Shown here piece by piece: positions 25,776 to 34,004 of a DNA stretch of 50,195 nt. The notes beneath the pieces are model-generated. The model did not search any database. It saw only the letters and a list, made by a program, of their open reading frames with translations, and was not told where the DNA came from. A program made the position numbers and the translations under genes. How positions within the stretch are numbered: the stretch's first letter is position 1; each line of letters begins with the position of its first letter. This DNA comes from Alphaproteobacteria bacterium (GTDB lineage Bacteria; Pseudomonadota; Alphaproteobacteria; Thalassobaculales; Thalassobaculaceae), in assembly GCA_013203465.1 (NCBI GenBank), contig JABMNR010000188.1:1-50195 (forward strand), written 5' to 3'.

Positions 25776-27191
25776 CTACACCGGAAGCTGGATCCGCGCG
25801 CGCAGACCACCTGTTGGCGCGTCCTCCAGGGTGAGCTCGCCACCGTGACCGCGCACCACGTCGCGGGCGATGGTGAGGCCCAGACCGGTGCCGCCGGTCG
25901 CGGGGTTGCGCGAGGGCTCCAGCCGCACGAAGGGCTGGAAGGCGGTCTCGCGTTCGTCGGCGGGGATGCCGGGGCCGTCGTCATCGATGGTGATCTCGAC
26001 CACGTCAGCGGCGCGCACGACGGCGACCCGCACGGCGCTGCCATAGCGTTTGGCGTTCTGGATCAGGTTGGCGACCGCGCGTTTCAGCGCGTTCGGCCGA
26101 ACCGGCAGCGCGGCGGCGCCATCGTCCGGCCGCTCGTAGGTGATCGGCGGTCCTTCGCGCCGTTCGTTCTGCACCACATCCGCCACCAGCGTGCCGACGT
26201 CGCAGCCGATCGGGGTTTCGCTGCCTTCGCCGCGCACGAAGGCGAGGTAGCCCTCGACCATGCGTTCCATCTCGGTGATGTCGGTGCGCAGCTCGGCGAT
26301 CTCGGCGTCGTCGCCCAGCATGGCGAGCTGCAGTTTCATCCGCGTAAGCGGGGTCCGCAGGTCGTGACTGACCCCGGCCAGCATTTCGGTGCGCTGGGTA
26401 AGTTGGCGGTTGATCCGCCCCTTCATCTGCAGGAAGGCGATCGAGGCCTGGCGTACTTCGGTGGCGCCTTCCGGCTTGAAGCCAGTGACCTCGCGGCCAA
26501 GGCCGAAGGCGCGGGCGGCGATCGCCAACCGACGGATCGGCCGGATCTGATTGCGCATGAAGACGATGGCGATGGCGAACAACACCAGCGAGGTGCCGAT
26601 CATCCACAGGATGAAGATGTAGGTGCTGGAGCTGTACAGCCGTTTTTTATGTGTCCGCACCTGCAGCACACCGTCGGGCAGCTGGACCAGGATCTCAAGC
26701 TGGCGGTCGGTGGCTTCGGTGAACATGACGTACGGTCGGCGCACCTTCGCCATCATGGCCTCGCGCATGGCGGTTTCGGTCTCGGCGAACAGCGGGATCG
26801 CTGGCTGGTTCGGCAGAATGGCACCGGGCCGCCAACCAAGATGGATGCCGAAATGCCGGCCGGCGCGGTCGGACAGCCTGGCGACGGCCTCGTCGGTGAT
26901 CGGTGGTTGCAGTTCCTCGATAAGGAAGGCGATGTCGCCGGCCAGGCTGTGCACCAGCCGCCGGGTCATGATGTCCCAGTGCCGGTCGTAGAACACATAC
27001 GCCGAGATCGCCTGCATCAGCACCAGCGGTGTCACGATAATCACCAGAGTCCGGCCGAACAGGGTCTTGGGCAGAAAGCGCTTGATCCAACGGTCGAGCT
27101 TGAACCGGCGGGTGCCACCCTTTGTTTGGGTGCCGCGGGCGAAACTCGGCTCGTCGGTGCGGGTCGCGTCGGCTCGGAGTGTGTCGACCAT
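25776..27191 (-). CDS. EnvZ-like membrane sensor histidine kinase
   Basis: A 471-residue inner-membrane kinase: TM1 about 45-67, periplasmic sensor 68-190, TM2 about 191-212, HAMP about 213-265, HisKA with His276 in GVSHDLRTPLTRMKLQL, and HATPase_c with N-box Asn375 (NLIQNA), G1 DDDGPGIP and G2 GGTGLGLTIA. The GVSHDLRTPLTR form is that of EnvZ/RstB-type kinases paired with OmpR-type regulators. The regulator gene is 17 bases upstream, so the pair is cognate by context. The signal is not known. Confidence 0.95.
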   Translation of the reverse strand: MVDTLRADATRTDEPSFARGTQTKGGTRRFKLDRWIKRFLPKTLFGRTLVIIVTPLVLMQAISAYVFYDRHWDIMTRRLVHSLAGDIAFLIEELQPPITDEAVARLSDRAGRHFGIHLGWRPGAILPNQPAIPLFAETETAMREAMMAKVRRPYVMFTEATDRQLEILVQLPDGVLQVRTHKKRLYSSSTYIFILWMIGTSLVLFAIAIVFMRNQIRPIRRLAIAARAFGLGREVTGFKPEGATEVRQASIAFLQMKGRINRQLTQRTEMLAGVSHDLRTPLTRMKLQLAMLGDDAEIAELRTDITEMERMVEGYLAFVRGEGSETPIGCDVGTLVADVVQNERREGPPITYERPDDGAAALPVRPNALKRAVANLIQNAKRYGSAVRVAVVRAADVVEITIDDDGPGIPADERETAFQPFVRLEPSRNPATGGTGLGLTIARDVVRGHGGELTLEDAPTGGLRARIQLPV

Positions 27192-27208
27192 CGGCGCCCT
27201 CCTGGTGA

Positions 27209-27940
27209 TTAGGAGTCCACGCGCAGCACGTAACCTTTTCCGCGCACCGTCTGCAAGAAGCGCGGAAACTTCGGATCGTCCTCGATCTTACGCCGTAAGC
27301 GGGTGATCTGCACGTCGACCGTGCGCTCGCCGCCGTTGACCGCGTTGCGTGCCACCAAATCCTCGCGACTGAAGGTGATGCCGGGTGCGGCGGCAAAGGC
27401 GCGCAGCAGCGTGATCTCGGCCTCGGTCAAGCGCACCGGCTGGTCATTCCGGAACAGCATGTTGGCGGTGTCGTCGAACCGGAACGGCCCGAACCGGACC
27501 GCGTCGCCGCTGGCGCTTGGCGCTGACGCCGCCCGGTCGCCGACCCGCCGCAGGATGGTGCGGATGCGTAGCAGCAGCTCGCGTGGCTCGAACGGTTTGG
27601 GCAGATAGTCGTCGGCGCCGCTTTCAAGGCCGGTAATTCGGTCCTCGGCCTCGCCCATGGCGGTCAACATCAGGATCGGCACGTCGTTGCTGGCGCGCAA
27701 CGCGCGGGTCAACTCCAGCCCGCTCTCGCCGGGCATCATCACATCGAGCACGATCAGGTCGAACAGCAATCCGTTCAGGCGCGACCGCGCGTCGGCGGCG
27801 GTCGCCGCGGTCGATACGCGAAAGTCGTTGTCGACCAGGAACCGGCGCAACAGGCGGCGCAAGCGCTCGTCGTCGTCGACCACCAGGATGTGCGGCGGCT
27901 CGCCGGTCACGGTGCCGGCGCTGGTTGCCTCGTCGGTCAT
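27209..27940 (-). CDS. OmpR/PhoB-type response regulator (PetR-like)
   Basis: A 243-residue two-domain regulator: receiver 16-130 with acidic pocket Asp22-24, phospho-acceptor Asp66 (DLIVLDVMMP), Thr93 and Lys115, and a C-terminal winged helix (NGGERTVDVQITRLRRKIED, TVRGKGYVLR). The order MarR gene then OmpR-type regulator recalls petP-petR of Rhodobacter capsulatus, needed there for cytochrome bc1 formation and growth. Here petABC is more than 20 kb away. The PetR relation is an inference from context. Confidence 0.93.
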   Translation of the reverse strand: MTDEATSAGTVTGEPPHILVVDDDERLRRLLRRFLVDNDFRVSTAATAADARSRLNGLLFDLIVLDVMMPGESGLELTRALRASNDVPILMLTAMGEAEDRITGLESGADDYLPKPFEPRELLLRIRTILRRVGDRAASAPSASGDAVRFGPFRFDDTANMLFRNDQPVRLTEAEITLLRAFAAAPGITFSREDLVARNAVNGGERTVDVQITRLRRKIEDDPKFPRFLQTVRGKGYVLRVDS

Positions 27941-27964
27941 CCGATCACGCGCCTCCCACTAGGC

Positions 27965-28495
27965 TCAGCGGTGGCCGGCGGCCGTCCGCGTCGGCGGCAT
28001 CCCGGGCTTGCTCCGGCCGATATCGAAACGCCGCCGGTCCTCCGGATCGATAATGCCGTGCAGCACCAGCCGGAAACCCTGGACCGCGTCGGCGCCGGCG
28101 GTACGGAAGGCGGCGGCGATCCGCTCGCGCTGGTTGGCGGTCAGCCGGTGCTCCAGCTCCACCCCCTTGTCGGTCAACGATAACAGCCGCTGGCGGCGGT
28201 CGCGGTCGCCCGGGCGCTGATTGATGTAGCCCTCGCTAACCAAGTGGCTCAACACCCGGCTCAGGCTCTGCTTGGTGATCTTCAGAATGTTCAGCAACTC
28301 CGAGACGGTGATCCCCGGGTTGCGGCCGACGAAATAGATCACCCGGTGGTGTGCCCGGCCCAACCCCAGCTCCGCCAACATGGAGTCCGGCTCGCCGGTG
28401 AAATCCCGGTAGGCGAAGAACAGCATCTCGATCGCCTGACGGAGTTCCTCCTCACGCAGGAACAGCGGATTGGCTACGGCCTTTACGTCAACCAT
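27965..28495 (-). CDS. MarR-family transcriptional regulator (PetP-like)
   Basis: A 176-residue winged-helix dimeric regulator. The DNA-binding region is visible as HRVIYFVGRNPGITVSELLNI, KITKQSLSRVLSHLVSEGYI, and the wing NQRPGDRDRRQRLLSLTDKG. It is first of a unit with the OmpR-type regulator (24 bases downstream) and the kinase. A GTCAAC-CAT-GTTGAC palindrome spans its own start codon, suggesting autoregulation. The neighbour relation matches petP of R. capsulatus. The ligand is unknown. Confidence 0.92.
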   Translation of the reverse strand: MVDVKAVANPLFLREEELRQAIEMLFFAYRDFTGEPDSMLAELGLGRAHHRVIYFVGRNPGITVSELLNILKITKQSLSRVLSHLVSEGYINQRPGDRDRRQRLLSLTDKGVELEHRLTANQRERIAAAFRTAGADAVQGFRLVLHGIIDPEDRRRFDIGRSKPGMPPTRTAAGHR

Positions 28496-28501
28496 GTTGA
28501 C
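28487..28501. promoter_or_regulatory. Palindrome GTCAACcatGTTGAC at the MarR start codon
   Basis: A perfect 6+6 inverted repeat centred on the start codon of the MarR gene. Its right arm also supplies the -35 region of the likely ilvE promoter. A dimeric regulator bound here could control both divergent genes. Confidence 0.5.
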
Positions 28502-28525
28502 TTACTTTCTTGCGAATGTTATGCG
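28497..28525 (+). promoter_or_regulatory. Possible ilvE promoter
   Basis: TTGACT at 28497-28502 and TATGCG at 28520-28525 are 17 bases apart, about 100 bases upstream of the ilvE ATG. The -35 is good, the -10 only partial. Confidence 0.45.
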
Positions 28526-28624
28526 GGTCTCTCAATGGACGTAACAAAAGTACTCCGGGCGATAGGCTGAAGATCATTTCGAACCGAATCGCCGAAACGG
28601 GGTAGCCAGGTAGGAAACGACATC

Positions 28625-29527
28625 ATGTCCTTGATTCCCTTCGACGACCGCGACGGCGTTATTTGGTTCGACGGCAACCTCGCGCCGTGGCGCGAGGCCA
28701 ATGTGCATGTGCTTACCCACGGTCTGCATTATGCCAGTTCCGTGTTCGAGGGCGAACGCGTTTATGGCGGCCATATTTTCCGCACCGTCGAGCATACCGA
28801 GCGCCTGCACCGCTCGGCCGCCGCGCTGGATTTCGAGATTCCTTATTCGGTCGCCGAGATCGAGGCGGCCAAGCGCCAGGTGCTGGACGCGATGGGCATC
28901 GCCGACGGCTACGTGCGGCCGGTCGCTTGGCGCGGCAGCGAGATGATGGGGGTGTCGGCGCAGCAGAACGCCATCCATCTGGCGATCGCCGCCTGGGAGT
29001 GGCCGTCCTACTTCGACCCCGAGGCGAAGATGAAGGGCATCCGGCTGGTGCTGTCCGACTGGCGCCGCCCGGCGCCGGAGACCGCGCCGGTCCACGCCAA
29101 GGCGGCGGGGCTGTACATGATCTGCACCCTGTCCAAGCATAAGGCGGAGAAAGCCGGATTCCACGACGCCCTGATGCTCGACTATCGCGGTCTGGTGGCC
29201 GAGGCGACGGGGGCCAACGTGTTCTTCCTGATGAAGGACGGCCGGTTGCACACGCCGACGCCGGACTGCTTCCTCGACGGCATTACCCGACGCACGGTGA
29301 TCGGGCTGGCGCGGGCGCGCGGCATCGAGGTGGTGGAACGGCAAATCCGGCCGGAGGACATGGCCGAGGCCGAGGAATGCTTCCTGACCGGCACCGCCGC
29401 CGAGGTCACCCCGGTCGGTGAGATCGGGGCCTACCGCTTCACCCCCGGCGAGGTCACGCGGATGATGGTCGAGGATTACGACGCCTTGGTCCGCACGGCC
29501 CCGCGTGCCGCGCAGGCCGCCGAATAA
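28625..29527 (+). CDS. ilvE: Branched-chain amino acid aminotransferase
   Basis: PLP enzyme that transfers the amino group from glutamate to the keto acids of Leu, Ile and Val. The fold-type IV protein has 300 residues. Visible: HVLTHGLHYASSVFEGERVYGG at the start (28709-28771 region), VRPVAWRGSEMMGV, KAAGLYMICTLSKHKAEKAG with the catalytic Lys, DALMLDYRGLVAEATGANVF and FLTGTAAEVTPVGEIG. The ATG at 28625 follows AGGAAACGACATC. It is divergent from the MarR-regulator operon and followed by a bidirectional terminator. Confidence 0.96.
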   Translation: MSLIPFDDRDGVIWFDGNLAPWREANVHVLTHGLHYASSVFEGERVYGGHIFRTVEHTERLHRSAAALDFEIPYSVAEIEAAKRQVLDAMGIADGYVRPVAWRGSEMMGVSAQQNAIHLAIAAWEWPSYFDPEAKMKGIRLVLSDWRRPAPETAPVHAKAAGLYMICTLSKHKAEKAGFHDALMLDYRGLVAEATGANVFFLMKDGRLHTPTPDCFLDGITRRTVIGLARARGIEVVERQIRPEDMAEAEECFLTGTAAEVTPVGEIGAYRFTPGEVTRMMVEDYDALVRTAPRAAQAAE

Positions 29528-29551
29528 CCGGCCGCGTCGCGCCGAAACACG

Positions 29552-29583
29552 AAAGCCCCGGTCGTTCGGCCGGGGCTTTTTCA
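29552..29583. terminator. Bidirectional terminator between ilvE and lpxC
   Basis: A 10-bp stem AAAGCCCCGG/CCGGGGCTTT (29552-29561 with 29570-29579), then TTTT on the plus strand. It lies between two convergent genes; on the minus strand the stem ends in CTTTCG, a weaker run. It probably ends both ilvE and the lpxC end of the division cluster. Confidence 0.85.
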
Positions 29584-29605
29584 TGTGTGGTGCACGTCGG
29601 ATCGC

Positions 29606-30562
29606 TCACGCCGTGGCGGCTACCGCCTCGTAGGCGTCGTCGCCGGCCGTCATCATCGCGTCGTCCATCTCGACCATGGCATAGGCGCTCGGGTCGGCGA
29701 ACAGGGCGTGCAGCACCGCGTTATTGAGCTGGTGGCCGGCCTTGACCGCTGAAACCCGGCCGATCAGCGGCGCTCCGGCGAGGTAGAGATCGCCGATGCA
29801 GTCCAGCACCTTGTGGCGCACGAACTCGTCCTCGAACCGCAACCCTTCCTCGTTCAGCACCTTGTCGCCGTCGAGGACGATGGCGTTTTCCAGCGAGCCG
29901 CCGCGGGCCAAGCCCATGCCGCGCAGCATCTCGACCTCTTCCAGGAAGCCGAAGGTGCGGGCGCTGGCCAGCTCGTGCTTGAAGGTGCCGTTGACCAGAT
30001 GCACGTCCAGCTCCGAGCGCTGGATCACCGGGTTGTCGAAGTCGATCGTGAAATTGATCTCATACCGCCGCGCCGGGCTCAGCGTCACGCGTCTGCTGCC
30101 GGCCTCGACGGTGATCGGCTTGCGGATTTCGATGGCGTGGCGCGGCGCGTCGAGCGCGACCGTGCCGGCGCAGTCGACCAGAAACACGAACGGCTCCGAC
30201 GAGCCGTCCATGATCGGCACCTCGGGTCCGTCGAGCGTGATCAGGGCATTGTCGATGCCGCAGCCGGCCAAGGCGGCCATCAGATGCTCGACCGTGCCGA
30301 CGGTCACGCCGTCATCGTTGCCGATCATGGTGCAGAGCCGGGTGTCGACCACGCGGTCGAACCGGGCCGGGATGATCGGGTCACGGTCGGTCACATCGGT
30401 GCGGTGGAACACGATGCCATGGTCGGCCGGGGCCGGCACCAGCGTCATCGCCACCAGCGCCCCGGAATGCAGACCGACGCCACGGCACGGGATCGGTGCC
30501 TTCAGCGTCCGTTGCCGGACCACTGTCGCGCCGAGCGGCTGTGATCGTGTCACGATCGCCAT
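29606..30562 (-). CDS. lpxC: UDP-3-O-acyl-N-acetylglucosamine deacetylase
   Basis: Zinc amidase for the committed step of lipid A synthesis. The 318 residues show RTLKAPIPCRGVGLHSGALV, the zinc motif VEHLMAALAGCGIDNALI, ITLDGPEVPIMDGSSEPF, HKVLDCIGDLYLAG (second zinc His and Asp) and GHQLNNAVLHAL with the catalytic His. The start ATG at 30562 (MAIVTRSQPLG) has AGGGGCCAGG just upstream; a longer frame to 30628 is not supported. It ends the division cluster, as in many proteobacteria. Two stacked hairpins stand between ftsZ and this gene. Confidence 0.97.
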   Translation of the reverse strand: MAIVTRSQPLGATVVRQRTLKAPIPCRGVGLHSGALVAMTLVPAPADHGIVFHRTDVTDRDPIIPARFDRVVDTRLCTMIGNDDGVTVGTVEHLMAALAGCGIDNALITLDGPEVPIMDGSSEPFVFLVDCAGTVALDAPRHAIEIRKPITVEAGSRRVTLSPARRYEINFTIDFDNPVIQRSELDVHLVNGTFKHELASARTFGFLEEVEMLRGMGLARGGSLENAIVLDGDKVLNEEGLRFEDEFVRHKVLDCIGDLYLAGAPLIGRVSAVKAGHQLNNAVLHALFADPSAYAMVEMDDAMMTAGDDAYEAVAATA

Positions 30563-30589
30563 AACCTGGCCCCTGTGATGCCCCAAATG

Positions 30590-30667
30590 ATTGCTTTGAT
30601 AGGGGGAGCGAACAGCCGCGCCGATCAAAGCAATACCCCGGTAGGTGTATCAAGACCCACCGGGGTA
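30590..30667 (-). promoter_or_regulatory. Two adjacent hairpins in the ftsZ-lpxC spacer
   Basis: TACCCCGGT (30634-30642) pairs with ACCGGGGTA (30659-30667), 9 bp. ATTGCTTTGAT (30590-30600) pairs with ATCAAAGCAAT (30624-30634), 11 bp. In the mRNA they lie end to end, about 28 bases before the lpxC start codon. Neither is followed by a long T-run. They may separate lpxC expression from the division cluster by attenuation, processing or stabilisation. The rest of the 170-base gap shows no gene. Confidence 0.6.
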
Positions 30668-30732
30668 CCCAAATCACTCTTTGTTACCGACTGTTACGGA
30701 AAAACCTTCGGAGAATCCGAGGGTTGAGCCGT

Positions 30733-32424
30733 TCAGTTGGCCTGCCGACGGAGGAACGCCGGGATATCCAGCATATCGTCCTCCGCCTGGGTCGGCCGCA
30801 CCCGGTCGGTCGGGCTCAGCGCGCCTAGGCGCGGCTGCTCGGCCGGCGTCGGCGTGGGGGTCGGTTTCGCGGCGGCCGGCACCGGCGTCTCGTCCGGTGT
30901 CTCGTCCGTCGCGTCGACCTTGCGGCCGAGCCCGGTGATCTGCCGGAACAGGCTGGTGCCGCTGTTCTTGCGCGGTTCGGCCTTGGGGCCGGCGTTCACC
31001 AGATCGCTGGCCCGGAAGGTATCGGCCGAGGCGCTCGCGGGCTCCGGCCGGCGCGGCGGCAGGGTCGGAGCCGGGGCGATGAACGGCTGCTCTTCGAGCT
31101 TGGCGGTCGCCGGCGTCGCGGGATCGAAGGCGGGTGGCTGACCCGGCGTGCCGACCGCGTCGTCGGTGCCGGTGGCGGCCGCCTGCTGCGCCATGTCCGC
31201 CATGGCGTCATCCAGCAACAGGGCCGACTCCTCGGCTTCGGCCGCGGCTGTTTCGGTCCATGGTTCGGTGGCCGCCGGTGCCGTTGGCATGATCAGCTCA
31301 CCGATCCCCGCCTCGGCTTGCCGTGAGATGTCGAGGCTCGACATGGTGGTCGCCATCGCCGCCGCCTCCGCCGGAGCGTCAGCGCCGGACTTGGCGGCGT
31401 TCTTGGCCTGGGCCCGGACCAGCGACAGTTGCGGGCGCGGTTTGATGATCTGGCCCTCGGCGGCAATGCCGGTCGACACCACCGAGACCCGCATCATGCC
31501 GTCCATTTTCTCGTCGAAGGTTGAGCCGAAGATGATGTTGGCCTCGGCGTCGACCTCCTCGCGGATCCGGTTGGCCGCCTCGTCGACCTCGAACAGGGTC
31601 ATGTCGAAACCGCCGGTGATGTTGATCAGAACACCCTTGGCCCCCTTCATCGAGCTGTCTTCGAGCAACGGGTTGTTGATCGCGGATTCGGCGGCATCGA
31701 CCGCGCGCTTCTCGCCCGACGCCTCGCCGGTGCCCATCATTGCCTTGCCCATCTCGCTCATCACCGTGCGGATGTCGGCGAAATCGAGGTTGATCAGGCC
31801 CGGCATGATCATCAGGTCGGTGACGCCGCGCACACCGGAATGCAGCACGTCGTCGGCCATGTTGAAGGCGTCGGCGAAGGTGGTCTTCTCGTTGGCGACC
31901 CGGAACAGGTTCTGGTTCGGGATGATGATCAGGGTGTCGACGTACTGGGTTAGCTCCTCAATCCCGGCCTCGGCCAGCTTCATGCGGTGCTGGCCCTCGA
32001 AGTGGAACGGCTTGGTCACCACGCCGACGGTTAGGATACCGCGCTCGCGCGCGAGCTGGGCGATCACCGGGGCCGCGCCCGTGCCGGTGCCGCCACCCAT
32101 GCCGGCGGTGATGAAGCACATGTTGCTGTCGCCGAGATTCTCCAGAATCGCGTCGATCGACTCCTCGGCCGCCGCGCGGCCGACATCGGGCCGCGAGCCG
32201 GCGCCGAGGCCTTGAGTGACGTTCGCGCCGAGTTGCAGGCGGCGGTCGGCCAGCGATTGCTTGAGCGCCTGGGCGTCGGTGTTGGTGGCGATGAACTCGA
32301 CCCCCTCCAGATTGGAGCGGATCATGTTGTTGACCGCGTTGCAGCCGGCGCCGCCGACGCCGATCACGGTGATGCGCGGAGTCAGGTCGTTGTCCTCATT
32401 GGGGACGGAGATGTTGATCGTCAT
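30733..32424 (-). CDS. ftsZ: Cell division protein FtsZ
   Basis: Tubulin-like GTPase that forms the Z ring. The 563 residues begin [20 protein letters not shown]; the tubulin signature [11 protein letters not shown] is at about 110-119, with [11 protein letters not shown] in the T7 loop. The globular part ends near residue 320, followed by a long Ala/Pro-rich linker of about 225 residues, usual for alphaproteobacteria, and the conserved C-terminal peptide [14 protein letters not shown] that binds FtsA and ZipA-like partners. CGGAGG precedes the ATG, which overlaps the stop of the small ORF upstream (ATGA). Confidence 0.98.
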   Translation of the reverse strand: MTINISVPNEDNDLTPRITVIGVGGAGCNAVNNMIRSNLEGVEFIATNTDAQALKQSLADRRLQLGANVTQGLGAGSRPDVGRAAAEESIDAILENLGDSNMCFITAGMGGGTGTGAAPVIAQLARERGILTVGVVTKPFHFEGQHRMKLAEAGIEELTQYVDTLIIIPNQNLFRVANEKTTFADAFNMADDVLHSGVRGVTDLMIMPGLINLDFADIRTVMSEMGKAMMGTGEASGEKRAVDAAESAINNPLLEDSSMKGAKGVLINITGGFDMTLFEVDEAANRIREEVDAEANIIFGSTFDEKMDGMMRVSVVSTGIAAEGQIIKPRPQLSLVRAQAKNAAKSGADAPAEAAAMATTMSSLDISRQAEAGIGELIMPTAPAATEPWTETAAAEAEESALLLDDAMADMAQQAAATGTDDAVGTPGQPPAFDPATPATAKLEEQPFIAPAPTLPPRRPEPASASADTFRASDLVNAGPKAEPRKNSGTSLFRQITGLGRKVDATDETPDETPVPAAAKPTPTPTPAEQPRLGALSPTDRVRPTQAEDDMLDIPAFLRRQAN

Positions 32425-32681
32425 GCGGGCCTCCGGGGTTTGGTCGTGTCACGTTGGGTGGGAGTGCGGCTTTCGCCGTGAGAATGGGTGTTGGCCTCGG
32501 GTTGTCGGGCCTCGGGTTGCTGCCGGGCCTGGGGTTGCTGCCGGGCCTGGGGTTGCCGCCGGGCCTGGGGCGAGGCGGCGGGATTCACGCAGGGCGTCGG
32601 GGCGGTGACGCTCACCTCCTGCCGCCGCCAGCAGGCGCCGTTCGCCGCGACCACGGGTTGGATGATCAGTGCTCGTCGCAT
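32421..32681 (-). CDS. Unrecognised 86-residue repeat protein between ftsA and ftsZ
   Basis: This frame begins in a TGATG overlap with the ftsA stop and ends in an ATGA overlap with the ftsZ start, so it fills the ftsA-ftsZ interval exactly. GGGAG lies a suitable distance before its ATG. Third codon positions are mostly G or C, as in neighbours. The product starts [20 protein letters not shown], then has hexapeptide repeats ([25 protein letters not shown]) and a hydrophilic basic tail. No signal peptide, membrane helix or known domain is seen. It may be a functional small protein or merely a translated spacer that keeps ribosomes coupled to ftsZ. Confidence 0.6.
   Translation of the reverse strand: MRRALIIQPVVAANGACWRRQEVSVTAPTPCVNPAASPQARRQPQARQQPQARQQPEARQPEANTHSHGESRTPTQRDTTKPRRPA
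32493..32572. repeat. 18-bp tandem repeat inside the ftsA-ftsZ small ORF
   Basis: Units of GGCCTGGGGTTGCTGCCG or close variants lie at 32493-32507 (15 bases), 32508-32525, 32526-32543, 32544-32561 and a partial unit from 32562. Units differ by whole codons, so the frame is kept; each full unit encodes six residues. Confidence 0.85.
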
Positions 32682-33976
32682 CAGAAGTGCTCCCTGAGCC
32701 AGGAACCAACGCGGCCCGCCAGGCCGGCCGGCTCGGATTGCGGAACCGGCGCCAGCCGTGGGGCGTCGAGTTGCGGGTTGGCCGCGTAGACCAAGAGACC
32801 GGCGCAGGTCGCGAAGGCCGGGCCGCCGGCGGCCTCGGCAAGCCCCTGAACCCGGATCGGACGGCCCATGCGGACCTGCTTGTCGAGAACCAGCTGAGCG
32901 AGTTCACGCACGCCGGGCAGTTGGCTGGCGCCACCGGTCAGGACCACGCGGCGGCCGGCGATCTTGTCGAAGCCGCTGGCCTCCAGGCGGGAGCGGACCA
33001 GCTCAAAGGTCTCCTCGATCCGGGGCCGGATCACGCCGACCAGCAGGGATTTGGAGACGTGGTTGGGCTGCGCGCTGTCCTCCTCGCCGACGATCGGGAC
33101 GTCGATGGTCTCCTGGTCGTCGAGCGGCGAGGGGATGGCGCTGCCGTACAGCGTCTTGATCCGTTCGGCGGCCAGGATCGGCGTGGAGAGGCCGCGGGCG
33201 ATGTCGTTGGTCACGTGTTGGCCGCCGACCGGCACGCAGTCGCTGTAGATCACGTTGCCGTCGAAGAACACGCCGAAGCTGGTGGTGCCGCCGCCCATGT
33301 CGATCACGGTGACGCCGAGGTCCATCTCGTCGTCGACCAAGGTGGCGAGGCCGGAGGCATAGGGCGCGACCACCAGGGCGTCGATGTCCAGATGACAGCG
33401 CTGGATCACGGTCCCCAGGGTCTTGACCGCGCCCGCCGTGGCGGTGACCACATGCATGTGCGCGCCGAGGTTCTGGCCGAACATGCCGCGCGGGTCGCGG
33501 ATGCCGTTGGCGCCGTCGATGGTGAAGCCGACCGGGATCGAGTGGATCAGCTCGCGGTCGCCCAAGCCTTCCAGATGCCGCCATTGGTCGAGCACCCGCC
33601 GCAGGTCGGCCTCGCCGACCTCATGACCGGCGATCGACACCTCGACGCCGACCGTCTGCGAGGCCGGCCAACCGCCCGAGATATTGACGATGACCGACCG
33701 CAGGGTCTCGCCCGCCATCTTCTCGGCGGCGTGCACCGCGTTCAGGATCGACGCCTCCAGCAGATCGATGTCGACGATCTGGCCGGATTTCACGCCGCGC
33801 GAGATCTGATGGCCGATTCCCGCCACCCGGATCGACCCCGCCGGCACGCCGGATCGCGGCAGCAGCGGGTTCGACTCGGGATCGCCGATCCGCGCCACGA
33901 AACAGCACACCTTGCTCGACCCGATGTCGAGGGCGGCGACGAGGCCGCTTCGTATCTTGCCGAGGGGTTTCTTCAC
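32681..33976 (-). CDS. ftsA: Cell division protein FtsA
   Basis: Actin-like ATPase that tethers FtsZ to the membrane. The 431 residues show the phosphate-1 loop LVAALDIGSSKVCCFVARIG, the SHS2-type 1C domain (VNISGGWPASQTVGVEV), phosphate-2 MDLGVTVIDMGGGTTSFGVF and GRRVVLTGGASQLPGV, and a C-terminal amphipathic helix (GLAGRVGSWLREHF). The start is uncertain: the GTG at 33976 follows AAAGGA and gives the usual N-terminus 28 bases after ftsQ; a GTG at 34048 would add 24 Pro/Arg-rich residues overlapping ftsQ. Confidence 0.96.
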   Translation of the reverse strand: MKKPLGKIRSGLVAALDIGSSKVCCFVARIGDPESNPLLPRSGVPAGSIRVAGIGHQISRGVKSGQIVDIDLLEASILNAVHAAEKMAGETLRSVIVNISGGWPASQTVGVEVSIAGHEVGEADLRRVLDQWRHLEGLGDRELIHSIPVGFTIDGANGIRDPRGMFGQNLGAHMHVVTATAGAVKTLGTVIQRCHLDIDALVVAPYASGLATLVDDEMDLGVTVIDMGGGTTSFGVFFDGNVIYSDCVPVGGQHVTNDIARGLSTPILAAERIKTLYGSAIPSPLDDQETIDVPIVGEEDSAQPNHVSKSLLVGVIRPRIEETFELVRSRLEASGFDKIAGRRVVLTGGASQLPGVRELAQLVLDKQVRMGRPIRVQGLAEAAGGPAFATCAGLLVYAANPQLDAPRLAPVPQSEPAGLAGRVGSWLREHF

Positions 33977-34004
33977 GGTCGGTCCTTTGTGTCTCGGTGT
34001 CGGA

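Noticed and set aside
25530-27212. Plus-strand frame of about 560 codons opposite the EnvZ-like kinase
   Set aside because: Antisense shadow of csaA end and the kinase; no domain.
32493-32572. Short repeats considered as a CRISPR or regulatory array
   Set aside because: Units are contiguous, in-frame and without spacers; they are a coding tandem repeat.
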